From Pseudomonas taiwanensis DSM 21245 (GTDB taxonomy: Bacteria; Pseudomonadota; Gammaproteobacteria; Pseudomonadales; Pseudomonadaceae): 64,000 nucleotides of DNA. The stretch spans positions 1-64,000 of the forward strand of contig NZ_AUEC01000025.1 of the NCBI RefSeq assembly GCF_000425785.1. The letters are read 5' to 3'. The notes beneath the pieces were generated by a model, which made no database searches, was not told the origin of the DNA, and saw only the letters and a program-made list of their open reading frames with translations. Position 1 is the stretch's first letter. Each line of letters begins with the position of its first letter. The translations under genes were made by a program, and so were the position numbers. This document shows positions 34,148 to 42,109 of this stretch, piece by piece.

Positions 34148-34618
34148 TTAGCGGAACTCTTCGGGGATGGTGTGGCGCAGCACGCCTTCCTCGAAGTCCA
34201 GTGTGCCGGCTTCGCGCTGGGTCAGCAGATAGTAGAGCACGGTGTCGAGTGAACGTGCAGGCGGGACTTCGACGGCCAGCATCCTTACCGCCTTTTCGAC
34301 TTCGCAGGGGCAGCCAAAATCCTCGAGCGCTGCGCGCACTTGTTCCAGGTCGCCTGCGGCTTTTACCAGGATGCGGAACACCGAAGCACCGCCGCCGTGC
34401 AGCAGGGTTTCGAACCAGCATTGTTCGCCGTCTTCACGGATGCTGATGGTGTCGCCGGGTGCGATGCCGTAGGCATAGAAGGGAATGCTGTCGACCTTGT
34501 AGCCAGCTACGGTGGGCTTTGCCCAGAGGCCTTCGACCGACGCGGGTGGGTAACCTTGGGCATCCTGCTCCAGGCGCCAGAGCACGATCTTGTAGGCTGG
34601 GGTTTGCTCGGGGGGCAT
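34148..34618 (-). CDS. DUF4265 domain protein
   Basis: A 156-residue soluble protein of the DUF4265 type. It has YPPASVEGLWAKPTVAGYKV near residue 22, then DSIPFYAYGIAPGDTISIRE and the C-terminal LLTQREAGTLDFEEGVLRH. The function is unknown. It is convergent with the EamA gene (4-bp gap), and a large REP palindrome lies upstream of its start. Confidence 0.82.
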   Translation of the reverse strand: MPPEQTPAYKIVLWRLEQDAQGYPPASVEGLWAKPTVAGYKVDSIPFYAYGIAPGDTISIREDGEQCWFETLLHGGGASVFRILVKAAGDLEQVRAALEDFGCPCEVEKAVRMLAVEVPPARSLDTVLYYLLTQREAGTLDFEEGVLRHTIPEEFR

Positions 34619-34953
34619 GGGGCGTTACGTGTCGGGAGGGCTGCCTATCGTAATGCGGTTTGGCTTGGGTGTCTGTACCGATTGAGATTGGGTAGGGGCC
34701 ACCTGGGGCATGCCGAGCGTTTTGTTGCGTATTCGAAACCGAGCGCCGCCCGCGCGGCGCATCGCGAGCTACGCTCGCTCCTACGTTTGTATTCGGCCAA
34801 TAACGCCTGTGACAGGTGCGCGCGACCGCCTTGTGTGTACGTCGCGCGCAATTCGCGCAGGCATAATTGGCCCGAAACAAACGTAGGCGCTCGCGATGCG
34901 CCGCGCGGGCGGCGCTCGATCTCAAACGCGGCACAATGCCACCGACAAGCCCA
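34619..34953. other. 335-bp gap holding a long REP palindrome
   Basis: The stretch between DUF4265 and the porin-like gene contains no plausible gene. Most of it is the imperfect palindrome described at 34741-34917, which may extend weakly to about 34725 and 34935. Confidence 0.6.
34741..34917. repeat. Paired inverted REP elements forming a 177-bp palindrome
   Basis: The 29-bp outer arms (34741-34769 and 34889-34917) are exact reverse complements. Inside, CTACGTTTGTATTCGGCC matches GGCCCGAAACAAACGTAG with small differences. The centre carries GCGCGCGAC and GTCGCGCGC around 14 bp. The left arm is an inverted copy of the REP at the window start; the right arm is a direct copy lacking about 10 bp. 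No REP-associated transposase gene is present here. Confidence 0.75.
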
Positions 34954-36183
34954 TCAAAAATAATACCCAATATTGATATTGGTCCGGTAATACCAGTCAT
35001 TGCTACCCACCGAGCGGGTGCTGGTCCAACCGGTCCCGTTCTCCGCGCCGCCGAAAGGGTTGGCATTGCGTGCCCAGGTCAAATCGACCCAGGCCATGAT
35101 CGGCATGGCCAGGAACTGGGCGCCGACCGTGAACATCTGCGAGTCGTCCCAACCGCTTTTATCTTTCATCATCCGGCTGTAGTCGGTGTAGAACTTGATC
35201 TTCTTCAATTGCCCCAGGTTGGGCGTGAACACGTCGTAGCCGACGTTCACCGCACCGATGGTCGCCTTCGAGGCAATCAGGTAGGCCGGCGTCAGGCCGT
35301 TGCCTCCCATCAATACGGCGTCGTCACTGACCCCTGTCGGGTTCTTCGGGTCGTACGCATAGCGGATCGCCTGGCCAGTGATTGTCCATGGCCCGTGATT
35401 GAATAGGGCATGCACGCCGCCAGCCCAGTAGTCGCCGTCATCGTCAGTGGTGGCGTTGTACAGTTCAGCCGCTGCCAGCGACGCGCCGAGTTCGGATTTC
35501 CAACCTTCGCCACTGAACGTGCGGGCCACGCGCGCGTTGACCTGGTGGCGCTTTTCGTTGTCCTGGCGAGACTGGGTGAAGGGAACGGCGTTGTCGTTCA
35601 AGTCGGCATAGCGCCCGACTTCTGGCGAGTAACGCAGGCTGGAGGGCAACATGCGCGGGAAGTACCCCAACTGCAGGTCCCATCGATCATCCTTGTAGCT
35701 GTATTTGAGGCCCGTACCGGCACTCACGCCGTAGCCCATGAAAAATGGAATGTGATAGCTCCAGCCAAATTGCGGGTAGGGTTCCAGGCCGAAGGGTTTG
35801 AACGGCGCGCCCAGTTGCAGGTTGGCTTGCGGGCTGAGGCGGTAGCCGACGAAGCCGCGGTCGATGGAGCGTTTGCCGTCATCCTGGAACCAGTAGCCGA
35901 CATCGCTGAATAACTGGCGGTGGCTGGCCTGGACATCCAGGCGGAAGGTGTCGAACAGGAAGCGGCCATTGTTCTCGGTGGTGTCCCAGTGCTCGTCGCG
36001 GTAGTTGATGCGCAGGGCTCCGCCGATATCCAGGCTGCTTTGCCCATCGTCACTGCGCCAGGCGATGTGTGGGAACGGCTTCTTGACCGCTGGCGGCTGG
36101 TCGGGGGCGGCGGGGCCGGGTTCGGAGGCGAGACTTGCGCAACTGCCGAGAATGAAACCGAGGCTTATCACATATTTGTTCAT
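34954..36183 (-). CDS. Porin-like outer-membrane beta-barrel protein
   Basis: A 409-residue exported protein. The signal peptide is MNKYVISLGFILGSCASLAS, followed by a proline-rich linker and then alternating amphipathic strands (DTFRLDVQASHRQLFSDVGY, LGAPFKPFGLEPYPQFGWSY). It ends in the outer-membrane assembly signal NIGYYF. The wording resembles the OprO/OprP-like porin superfamily rather than OprD. It follows the 15-gene catabolic operon on the same strand but is separated by a strong terminator, so it has its own promoter. It may be the outer-membrane entry for that pathway's substrate (inference). The start at 36183 is preferred over 36282. Confidence 0.82.
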   Translation of the reverse strand: MNKYVISLGFILGSCASLASEPGPAAPDQPPAVKKPFPHIAWRSDDGQSSLDIGGALRINYRDEHWDTTENNGRFLFDTFRLDVQASHRQLFSDVGYWFQDDGKRSIDRGFVGYRLSPQANLQLGAPFKPFGLEPYPQFGWSYHIPFFMGYGVSAGTGLKYSYKDDRWDLQLGYFPRMLPSSLRYSPEVGRYADLNDNAVPFTQSRQDNEKRHQVNARVARTFSGEGWKSELGASLAAAELYNATTDDDGDYWAGGVHALFNHGPWTITGQAIRYAYDPKNPTGVSDDAVLMGGNGLTPAYLIASKATIGAVNVGYDVFTPNLGQLKKIKFYTDYSRMMKDKSGWDDSQMFTVGAQFLAMPIMAWVDLTWARNANPFGGAENGTGWTSTRSVGSNDWYYRTNINIGYYF

Positions 36184-36568
36184 GCCATGCCCTGCAAGAT
36201 TAAGTAGTTTTCCCCAGGCAATAAGGGAGCGTCGCCCTGGATTGCGGGTTTTTTGTTTCAGGGGTGATATGTTGTTTTGCACAGGGAATGGAGCAGGTTT
36301 TGTGCCAGTGTTTTAAAGTTGTAAAATATCCATGTAAAACAGTTATTTATATTTGAAACGCATTATTTTGTGCCGTATCTGGAACAGGCCGGAAGTTGGG
36401 TTACCGATCTGCCCAGCGAATGGGCGAATGTGCACCAGCGTGGTTCTGTTGCCCGTTCAGGCCGGTTCACGGGTGAACCCGCTAAATGCACGCCCCCCTA
36501 ACCAGGCGCAAAAAAAACCGGCCGTGAGGGCCGGTTCAAACGACGCGTGAGCAAGCACGAGATTTACT
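36184..36568 (-). other. 385-bp gap: porin promoter region and operon terminator
   Basis: The left part is AT-rich (TAAAGTTGTAAAATATCCATG near 36315) and should hold the porin promoter. A degenerate REP (CACGGGTGAACCCGC) lies near 36468. The right end holds the operon terminator at 36516-36536. I see no credible gene. Confidence 0.5.
36516..36536 (-). terminator. Intrinsic terminator of the 15-gene operon
   Basis: AACCGGCC and GGCCGGTT form a perfect 8-bp stem with a 5-nt loop. On the minus strand the 3' arm runs into a stretch of eight T residues. It lies 33 bp after the reductase stop codon and is the clearest rho-independent terminator in the window. Confidence 0.85.
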
Positions 36569-37528
36569 TTAAAGATCTAGCACCAAACGCCGGCTCTTGC
36601 ACCCGGACACACACACCATCATCGAACCGTTGGCGGCGCGCTCGGCCTTGGTCAGCACACCGTCACGATGGTCGATATCGCCTTCGATGACCCGTGTCTC
36701 GCATGAACCACACACGCCTTCGCGGCAGCTGTAGTCGATGTCGCAGCCTGCTTCGAGCAGTGCATCCAGCAGGTTCAACCCAGGCTCGACGGTGACTGTC
36801 TTGCCCGACCGGCTCAGCTCGACACTGTAGCTGACCTGGGCATCCTCGGACGGCGCCACTTCCACAGCCGTAAAGCGTTCGATGTGGGCATGGGGGTAGC
36901 CCAGGTTTTCGCAGGCCTGCTCGAAGGCATCGAGCATCGGCGTCGGTCCGCAGCAGTAGAAGTGCGTGTCGCTCGGGCGCCCGGCCAGGTAGCCCGCCAA
37001 GTCCGGCAGACAGCCCTTTTCGTCATTGAAGTGGTAGACCACCTTCGCCCCAAGCCCGGCGATGTCCTCCAGCAGCGCCGCCTCCTTGCGCGAACGGGCG
37101 CAATAGATCAGCTCGGCCGACCTGCCGAGCGCCAAGAGTTGACGGAACATGCAATAGATCGGCGTGATGCCGATGCCACCGGCCACCAGCACGCTGTGGC
37201 TGGCGCGGGTGTCCAGGGCGAAGTTGTTACGCGGCTGCGAGATCTGCAATTGCATGCCCACCCGCAGTTGCTCGTGGATGTAGCGTGAGCCCCCGCGGCT
37301 GGCGCGGTCGCGCAGGATACCGACCACGTAACGGCCCTGATCGCTCGGCGCGTTCAGCAGTGAGTAGCTGCGCACCAGGCCGTTGGGCAGGTGCAGGTCG
37401 ATGTGCGAGCCAGCCTCGAACGGCGCGAACACCGTGTCGCCCCAAGGGCGCAGCTCGACGCTGATGATGCCTTCGGCTTCATGGCGCAGGGTGTGCACCA
37501 GGGCACTGATGGTGGAGGAGTTGGACAT
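36569..37528 (-). CDS. PDR/VanB family oxygenase reductase
   Basis: A 319-residue electron-transfer protein for the adjacent Rieske oxygenase. The N-terminal ferredoxin-reductase-like domain has the FMN site RSYSLLN (residues 53-59). The NAD domain has VAGGIGITPIYCM (115-127) and CGPTPMLDAFEQ. The C-terminal plant-type [2Fe-2S] domain has Cys268, Cys273, Cys276 and Cys306 (CREGVCGSC and MVCVSGC). This order is that of phthalate dioxygenase reductase and VanB. It is the last gene of the operon, 8 bp after the oxygenase gene. Confidence 0.93.
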   Translation of the reverse strand: MSNSSTISALVHTLRHEAEGIISVELRPWGDTVFAPFEAGSHIDLHLPNGLVRSYSLLNAPSDQGRYVVGILRDRASRGGSRYIHEQLRVGMQLQISQPRNNFALDTRASHSVLVAGGIGITPIYCMFRQLLALGRSAELIYCARSRKEAALLEDIAGLGAKVVYHFNDEKGCLPDLAGYLAGRPSDTHFYCCGPTPMLDAFEQACENLGYPHAHIERFTAVEVAPSEDAQVSYSVELSRSGKTVTVEPGLNLLDALLEAGCDIDYSCREGVCGSCETRVIEGDIDHRDGVLTKAERAANGSMMVCVSGCKSRRLVLDL

Positions 37529-37536
37529 CGGTCACC

Positions 37537-38571
37537 TCAGCCCAGTTGCTTGGTTTCGATCAGGGCCAGTTGCTCCTTGGCCTTGCTCTTCAGGTAACGG
37601 CGCAGGCGCACCACACCCAGGTCGTGCTGGTAGAGGTTCTCGCGCTGGTTGGCGTCCGGCTCCATGAATTCCAGCAGCACCCGGTCCTGCTCCAGCACCG
37701 CCCAGTGGCGGGCCTCCAGGCGGTTCTTGTAGAGGAAGCGCCAGGTGTCGCGCTGCCAGCCGGTCAGTGGACGGGCGCGCCAGTGGAACACGGCGGACAG
37801 GGCACGGCTGCTGGGGGTGTAGCTGCCGATGATGGTGAAGTTGCCGCCAGGGCCGCCGGTCTTCGGGTAAGGGATTTCCAGGCGCAGCCAGTGGCAGCCG
37901 TTGTCGAGGAATTCGGTCCAGTCGAAATTCACCCCGCGCTGGCCCTCCTTCTCGAAGAAGAAGCCTTGCTCGGTGTCGCGGGTGACGAACTTGGCGGTGG
38001 CTTCGCCTTCGCTCATGGAGTGGGACATCTTGTGCAGGTAGGTGCCGTGCATTGGGTCCATGACGTTGTCGAGCACATAGCGATAATCGCCTTTCCACTC
38101 GGTGTAGCAGAGGAAGCTGCTCCACTCGGGCGAGGTCAACTGCTCGGGCAGTACCAGCGCCGGAGGCGTTTCCAGATGCGGGTCGGCGGCGTTGAACAGG
38201 AAGATCGCGCCCGCCGCCTCGCGGGTGTGGAACATTCGCGTCGGGCGGCTGCCTTCGAGCTTGCAGCCGGGGCTGCCGGGCACTTTGGTCACGGTGCCGT
38301 CGCAGCGCACTTCCACACCGTGGTAAGGGCATTGCAGGCGATCGCCCAGCACCGGCCCTTGGGACAGCGGCGCGCCACGGTGCGGGCAGTGGTCTTCGAG
38401 GGCATGGACGCTGCCATCGTTGTCGCGCCACAGGGCGATCTTGTAGCCCAGGCGGCGAATCGAGACGGGTTTCTCGCCCAGCAGTTCCGACGGCAAAACC
38501 GGGAACCAGAGGTCTTTCAGGCCGTTGGCCAGGTGTTGCTCAACAGGATCGACGGTTACGTGCATGTTCAT
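37537..38571 (-). CDS. Rieske non-heme iron oxygenase, alpha subunit
   Basis: A 344-residue oxygenase component. The Rieske cluster ligands are Cys62, His64, Cys81 and His84 (HCPHRGAPLS and CPYHGVEV). The mononuclear iron site is N169-x-x-D172-P-x-H175-x(4)-H180 (LDNVMDPMHGTYLH). The size fits VanA-like or homomeric phthalate-type oxygenases, which O-demethylate or hydroxylate aromatic acids. No beta subunit is encoded nearby, as expected for that class. The reductase gene follows directly. The substrate is unknown. Confidence 0.92.
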   Translation of the reverse strand: MNMHVTVDPVEQHLANGLKDLWFPVLPSELLGEKPVSIRRLGYKIALWRDNDGSVHALEDHCPHRGAPLSQGPVLGDRLQCPYHGVEVRCDGTVTKVPGSPGCKLEGSRPTRMFHTREAAGAIFLFNAADPHLETPPALVLPEQLTSPEWSSFLCYTEWKGDYRYVLDNVMDPMHGTYLHKMSHSMSEGEATAKFVTRDTEQGFFFEKEGQRGVNFDWTEFLDNGCHWLRLEIPYPKTGGPGGNFTIIGSYTPSSRALSAVFHWRARPLTGWQRDTWRFLYKNRLEARHWAVLEQDRVLLEFMEPDANQRENLYQHDLGVVRLRRYLKSKAKEQLALIETKQLG

Positions 38572-38591
38572 CTTGTTCTACCTCCAGCGGA

Positions 38592-38819
38592 TCACTCGCC
38601 CAGCCGAGCCATCAGGGTTTTGAAAGCGTCTTCGGTCCACTCGCCACTGGTCAGCGGGCAGGGCGGGCCGGCCAGGTTGAGGTGGGCGAGCAGCTCGCCC
38701 AGTTCGCTCACACCATTGCCGTAGGCGCGTTCGATGGAGTCGCCGAGCAGGTCCTCGAACGGCGTGTTGGGGCGTTTGCGCGCCTGGTGCGGCTGCAGGT
38801 AAACCTCGGTCGTGCTCAT
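38592..38819 (-). CDS. Small 75-residue protein in the Rieske operon
   Basis: A short protein, MSTTEVYLQPHQARKRPNT at the N-terminus, then a helical region (FEDLLGDSIERAYGNG, VSELGELLAHLNL) and ending TEDAFKTLMARLGE. Spacing is tight: 10 bp from the VOC gene and 20 bp from the Rieske gene. I have a faint recollection of similar small proteins annotated as recombinase-like helix-turn-helix in aromatic clusters, but I cannot confirm it. A small accessory subunit of the oxygenase is an alternative. Confidence 0.75.
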   Translation of the reverse strand: MSTTEVYLQPHQARKRPNTPFEDLLGDSIERAYGNGVSELGELLAHLNLAGPPCPLTSGEWTEDAFKTLMARLGE

Positions 38820-38829
38820 GGAATGCACC

Positions 38830-39798
38830 TCAATTGTTCTTTGGCTTGTCGGTGAGGAATTTGCCTTGTGGCGCTTCGACGTGCTGCTGGCGCCGGGTGT
38901 TGCCGTCGATACCGCCGGCAATGGCCCATTCGGCAAAGACCGTTGGGCCCGGTTCGAATTCGCGTGGTTGCCACTCGCCGGTCAGCTGGTCTTCGTCGGC
39001 GTAGTACTCGACCAAGGCGCCGGCCGGGTTCTTGAAGTACCAGAAGAAGGCCGACGACACCGGGTGGCGGCCGGGGCCGATTTCGGTGGCCCAGCCGCAG
39101 CGGGAGATGTGCATGCCACCACCGAATACCTCGTGCAGGTCGCGCACGGTGAACGCTACATGGTTGAGTCCGGCGCGCGGTGCGGGTAGTTGCAGCATGA
39201 ACAGGTCGTGATGACCGCCTTCCTCGGCAGTACGCAGAAAGGCACCACGGTTGGGGTAGCGGTCCGAGGCCTGGAAGCCGAAGCGCTCGTGGTAGAAGGC
39301 TTCGCAGGCGTTGACGTCCTTGACGAAGAACACCACATGGCCGACCTCGATCGGCGTGGCGCGGTCGTAGATGGGCGATGGCTTGTTGATGCGGCCCTTG
39401 GTCTGCCAGGTGTTGTGGCCGCTGCACTCGATGTCCAGCGCACGCTTGCGAGTGACCTGCAAGCGGATGGCCAGGCCGTTGGGGTCGGTGCAGCCGATGC
39501 GGCCGTTGCCCTCGACGAAGCCTGGGTCGTTGGCGATACGCTGGCTGTACAGCGCAAGGTCGGCTTGGCTCTCAACACCCCAGACCACCTCACGCACGGT
39601 CGAGCCAGGCTCGATGGCCGGTGGCAAGCCCGGCTTGTCGTGGGCGGCGAGTACCACGCGGCAGCCGTTGAGGGTTTCGAAGATCACTTCATCGTCGTGC
39701 TCGCTGACCTGGGTCAGGCCCCAATCGGTGAAGAAGCGTGCGCAGGTGGCGAGGTCCTCCACGCCGTAGGTGACTTCGTCGATGCCCAGTACGCTCAT
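38830..39798 (-). CDS. Two-domain VOC family dioxygenase (extradiol type)
   Basis: A 322-residue protein with two vicinal-oxygen-chelate modules (about residues 1-125 and 145-290). The C-terminal module keeps the iron triad of extradiol dioxygenases: His154 (PIEVGHVVFFV), His213 (GLNHVAFTV) and Glu264 (ALVEYYAD). Such enzymes cleave catecholic rings next to the hydroxyls. A C-terminal tail of about 40 residues is polar. It overlaps the aldehyde dehydrogenase stop by 4 bp. The start at 39798 (MSVLGIDEV) is chosen over a long upstream extension. Confidence 0.88.
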   Translation of the reverse strand: MSVLGIDEVTYGVEDLATCARFFTDWGLTQVSEHDDEVIFETLNGCRVVLAAHDKPGLPPAIEPGSTVREVVWGVESQADLALYSQRIANDPGFVEGNGRIGCTDPNGLAIRLQVTRKRALDIECSGHNTWQTKGRINKPSPIYDRATPIEVGHVVFFVKDVNACEAFYHERFGFQASDRYPNRGAFLRTAEEGGHHDLFMLQLPAPRAGLNHVAFTVRDLHEVFGGGMHISRCGWATEIGPGRHPVSSAFFWYFKNPAGALVEYYADEDQLTGEWQPREFEPGPTVFAEWAIAGGIDGNTRRQQHVEAPQGKFLTDKPKNN

Positions 39799-41285
39799 TG
39801 TCCTGTCTCCAGTCCGGCCCAGGCCAGCGGTTGATCGTTCATGCCCCAGTAAAGGCTCTTCTGTTCCATGTATTGCAGGATGCCGAGGCGGCCTTTTTCG
39901 CGGCCCAGGCCGCTGTCGCGCCAGCCGCCGAAGGGGGTCGAAATGGAAAATTGCTTGTAGGTGTTGATCCACACGGTGCCGGCCTGCAGCTTGCGGCCCA
40001 GTGCCCAGGCGCGCTTGTAGTCACGGCTCCAGATACCGGCGGCGAGGGCGTACAGGCTGTCGTTGGCCTGAGTGATCAGCGCTTCTTCATTGTCGAAAGG
40101 CATGGCCACCAGCACCGGACCGAAGATTTCTTCCTGGCAGACCTGCTGGTGATTGCCCAGGCCCTCGAGGATGGTCGGTGGGTAGAAGTAGCCTTGGTCG
40201 AACACGCCACCTGCGGGGCGTTCGCCACCCAGTCGCAGGCGGCCACCTTCGGCCAGGCCCAGGGCGACGTAGCGCTCCACCGATTCGCGGTGGGCGGCGC
40301 TGATCAGCGGACCCATCTGCGTACGTTCGTCGGCCGGGTCGCCCACGCGCAATTGTGCGGCAGCGGCAGTCAGGCGTGCCATGAACGGCTCGTACAAGGA
40401 GCGGGCGACGAACAGCCGGGAACCGGCGATGCAGGCTTCGCCCGAGGAGCTGAAAATGCCATACAGCACCCCGGCCACCGCGTGGTCGAGGTCGGCGTCG
40501 TCGAGGACGATGGTCGGTGATTTGCCGCCCAGCTCCAGGGACACTGGCATCATCTTGTCGGCGGCGATATGGGCGATGTGCTTGCCGGTGCGGGTGCCAC
40601 CGGTGAACGACACACGCTTGACCAGCGGGTGGCGGGTGAGGGCGTCGCCCAGCACCGAGCCCTTGCCCGGCAACACGCTGAGTAGCCCTTTAGGCAGCCC
40701 GGCCTCCTCGCAGATACGCGCCAGTTGCAGGGCCAGCAGCGGGGTGATTTCCGCCGGCTTGATCACCACGGCGTTGCCACCGGCCAGGGCCGGGGCCACC
40801 TTCTGCGCTTCGCTGGCGATCGGCGAGTTCCATGGCGTGATCGCCGCGACTACGCCCATCGGCTCGTAGACGCTCATGCTGACGAAGTCGCCGCGTGATG
40901 GGGTGATGGTTTCTTCCAGCGTTTCGCAGGCCGCAGCGAAGAACTGGAAGGTGCCAGCGGCGCTGGCGACCAGGGCGCGGGTCTCGCCGATTGGCTTGCC
41001 GTTGTCCTGGCGCTGCAACTGTGCCAGCTCCTCGGCGCGTTCGCGGATCAGCCCCGCGATGCGATACAGCACCGTTGCGCGCTCGTGGGGTTTGCGCTGT
41101 GCCCAGCCGCTGTGCAGGAAGGCCTGATGCGCGCCCTGCACGGCGGCCTCGACGTCGTCCAGGCTGGCGGCGTTGAGCCAGGCCACCGGCTCGCCCGTGG
41201 CTGGGTAGCAGGTGGCGTAGCGCTCGCCGCCGCCCAGACGCCAGGTGCCGGCGATGCAAATGGGTAAGGTCTGTTCCAGAGTCAT
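39795..41285 (-). CDS. Aldehyde dehydrogenase
   Basis: A 496-residue NAD(P)-dependent aldehyde dehydrogenase. Catalytic residues are all present: Asn153 (TPWNSP), Lys176 (VIKPAE), Glu251 (LELGGKSP) and Cys285 (SSGEACIAGSR). In the operon it could oxidise the aldehyde produced by the ThDP enzyme or a semialdehyde from ring cleavage. It overlaps the VOC gene by 4 bp and follows the AspDH-family gene by 10 bp. Confidence 0.93.
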   Translation of the reverse strand: MTLEQTLPICIAGTWRLGGGERYATCYPATGEPVAWLNAASLDDVEAAVQGAHQAFLHSGWAQRKPHERATVLYRIAGLIRERAEELAQLQRQDNGKPIGETRALVASAAGTFQFFAAACETLEETITPSRGDFVSMSVYEPMGVVAAITPWNSPIASEAQKVAPALAGGNAVVIKPAEITPLLALQLARICEEAGLPKGLLSVLPGKGSVLGDALTRHPLVKRVSFTGGTRTGKHIAHIAADKMMPVSLELGGKSPTIVLDDADLDHAVAGVLYGIFSSSGEACIAGSRLFVARSLYEPFMARLTAAAAQLRVGDPADERTQMGPLISAAHRESVERYVALGLAEGGRLRLGGERPAGGVFDQGYFYPPTILEGLGNHQQVCQEEIFGPVLVAMPFDNEEALITQANDSLYALAAGIWSRDYKRAWALGRKLQAGTVWINTYKQFSISTPFGGWRDSGLGREKGRLGILQYMEQKSLYWGMNDQPLAWAGLETGQ

Positions 41286-41295
41286 TGACAGTCCC

Positions 41296-42099
41296 CTAGA
41301 TGGATATGGCGTGGGCGTGGTTGCCTAAGGCGCGGACCACGCTGTACACGGTCAGCGCCGAGGTTTTCGGGTTGGCTTCCAGCGGCTTGCCGCGCAGGCT
41401 CATCTCGAAACCGCCGAAGGCGCCACGGGCTTCGAAGTGGTGGACGTTGTCCTCGCTCAGCGGGTCGGCGATCAGCGTCACCCGGGTGCGGTCCAGGCCG
41501 ATGCCAGCCAGCGACAGGGTCGCGGCGACATTGGCGTTCTTCGGGTACAGCTGTGCGGCTTCTCGGGCGCTGCCGTGGAAGATCACCGTTGGCTCGCGCA
41601 GCTCGTCCAGTGCGCAGACCTGTTCGGCAGGCGTGTTCTTCCACGCCCGAGCCGGCTTGCGGCCGATGTAGTCGACCGTGTCCAGGCCGCCGACCTTGGC
41701 GGCCGAGAGCGCATCGATGCCACCGATGGCGCCAGGCAGCAGCTCGATGCGGGTGTTACCTCGTGCCGCTGCCGCTTCCAGGCGCTCGACCAGGCCAGGT
41801 TCGGAGAGCGCCCCGACCGAGACCACCAGGCAGGCGATACCACGCTCCAGTGCCGGCAGCACATGCTCTTCGATGGCCTTGTGGCCGGCGCACTCGACGA
41901 GCAGGTCGGGACGGGCGTCGGCCGGTAGCGCCGTGAGCACTGTCGGCGGCTGACGGAAGCTGGCCAGGCGTTGACGCACCAGGTCTTCGGAACCGGCCGA
42001 GGCGATCACCGCGTCAACGTGCAACTGCGGGTCTTTCTCCAGCAGTTCGAGCACGCTGATGCCAATGGCACCGCAACCGATCATGGTGATGTTGAGCAT
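41296..42099 (-). CDS. Aspartate dehydrogenase family protein
   Basis: A 267-residue NAD(P)-dependent dehydrogenase of the NadX/AspDH family. The Rossmann motif is MIGCGAIGISVLELL (residues about 6-20). The DUF108-type catalytic domain has LPGAIGGIDALSAAK (about 124-138), NANVAATLSLAGIG and PKTSALTVYSVVRAL. The P. aeruginosa homologue PA3505 has, as I recall, been shown to be an L-aspartate dehydrogenase. In this operon it may deaminate an amino acid or reduce an imine to feed the ThDP enzyme next to it. The start at 42099 is MLNITMIG. Confidence 0.9.
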   Translation of the reverse strand: MLNITMIGCGAIGISVLELLEKDPQLHVDAVIASAGSEDLVRQRLASFRQPPTVLTALPADARPDLLVECAGHKAIEEHVLPALERGIACLVVSVGALSEPGLVERLEAAAARGNTRIELLPGAIGGIDALSAAKVGGLDTVDYIGRKPARAWKNTPAEQVCALDELREPTVIFHGSAREAAQLYPKNANVAATLSLAGIGLDRTRVTLIADPLSEDNVHHFEARGAFGGFEMSLRGKPLEANPKTSALTVYSVVRALGNHAHAISI

Positions 42100-42109
42100 G
42101 ACGGGGTCC

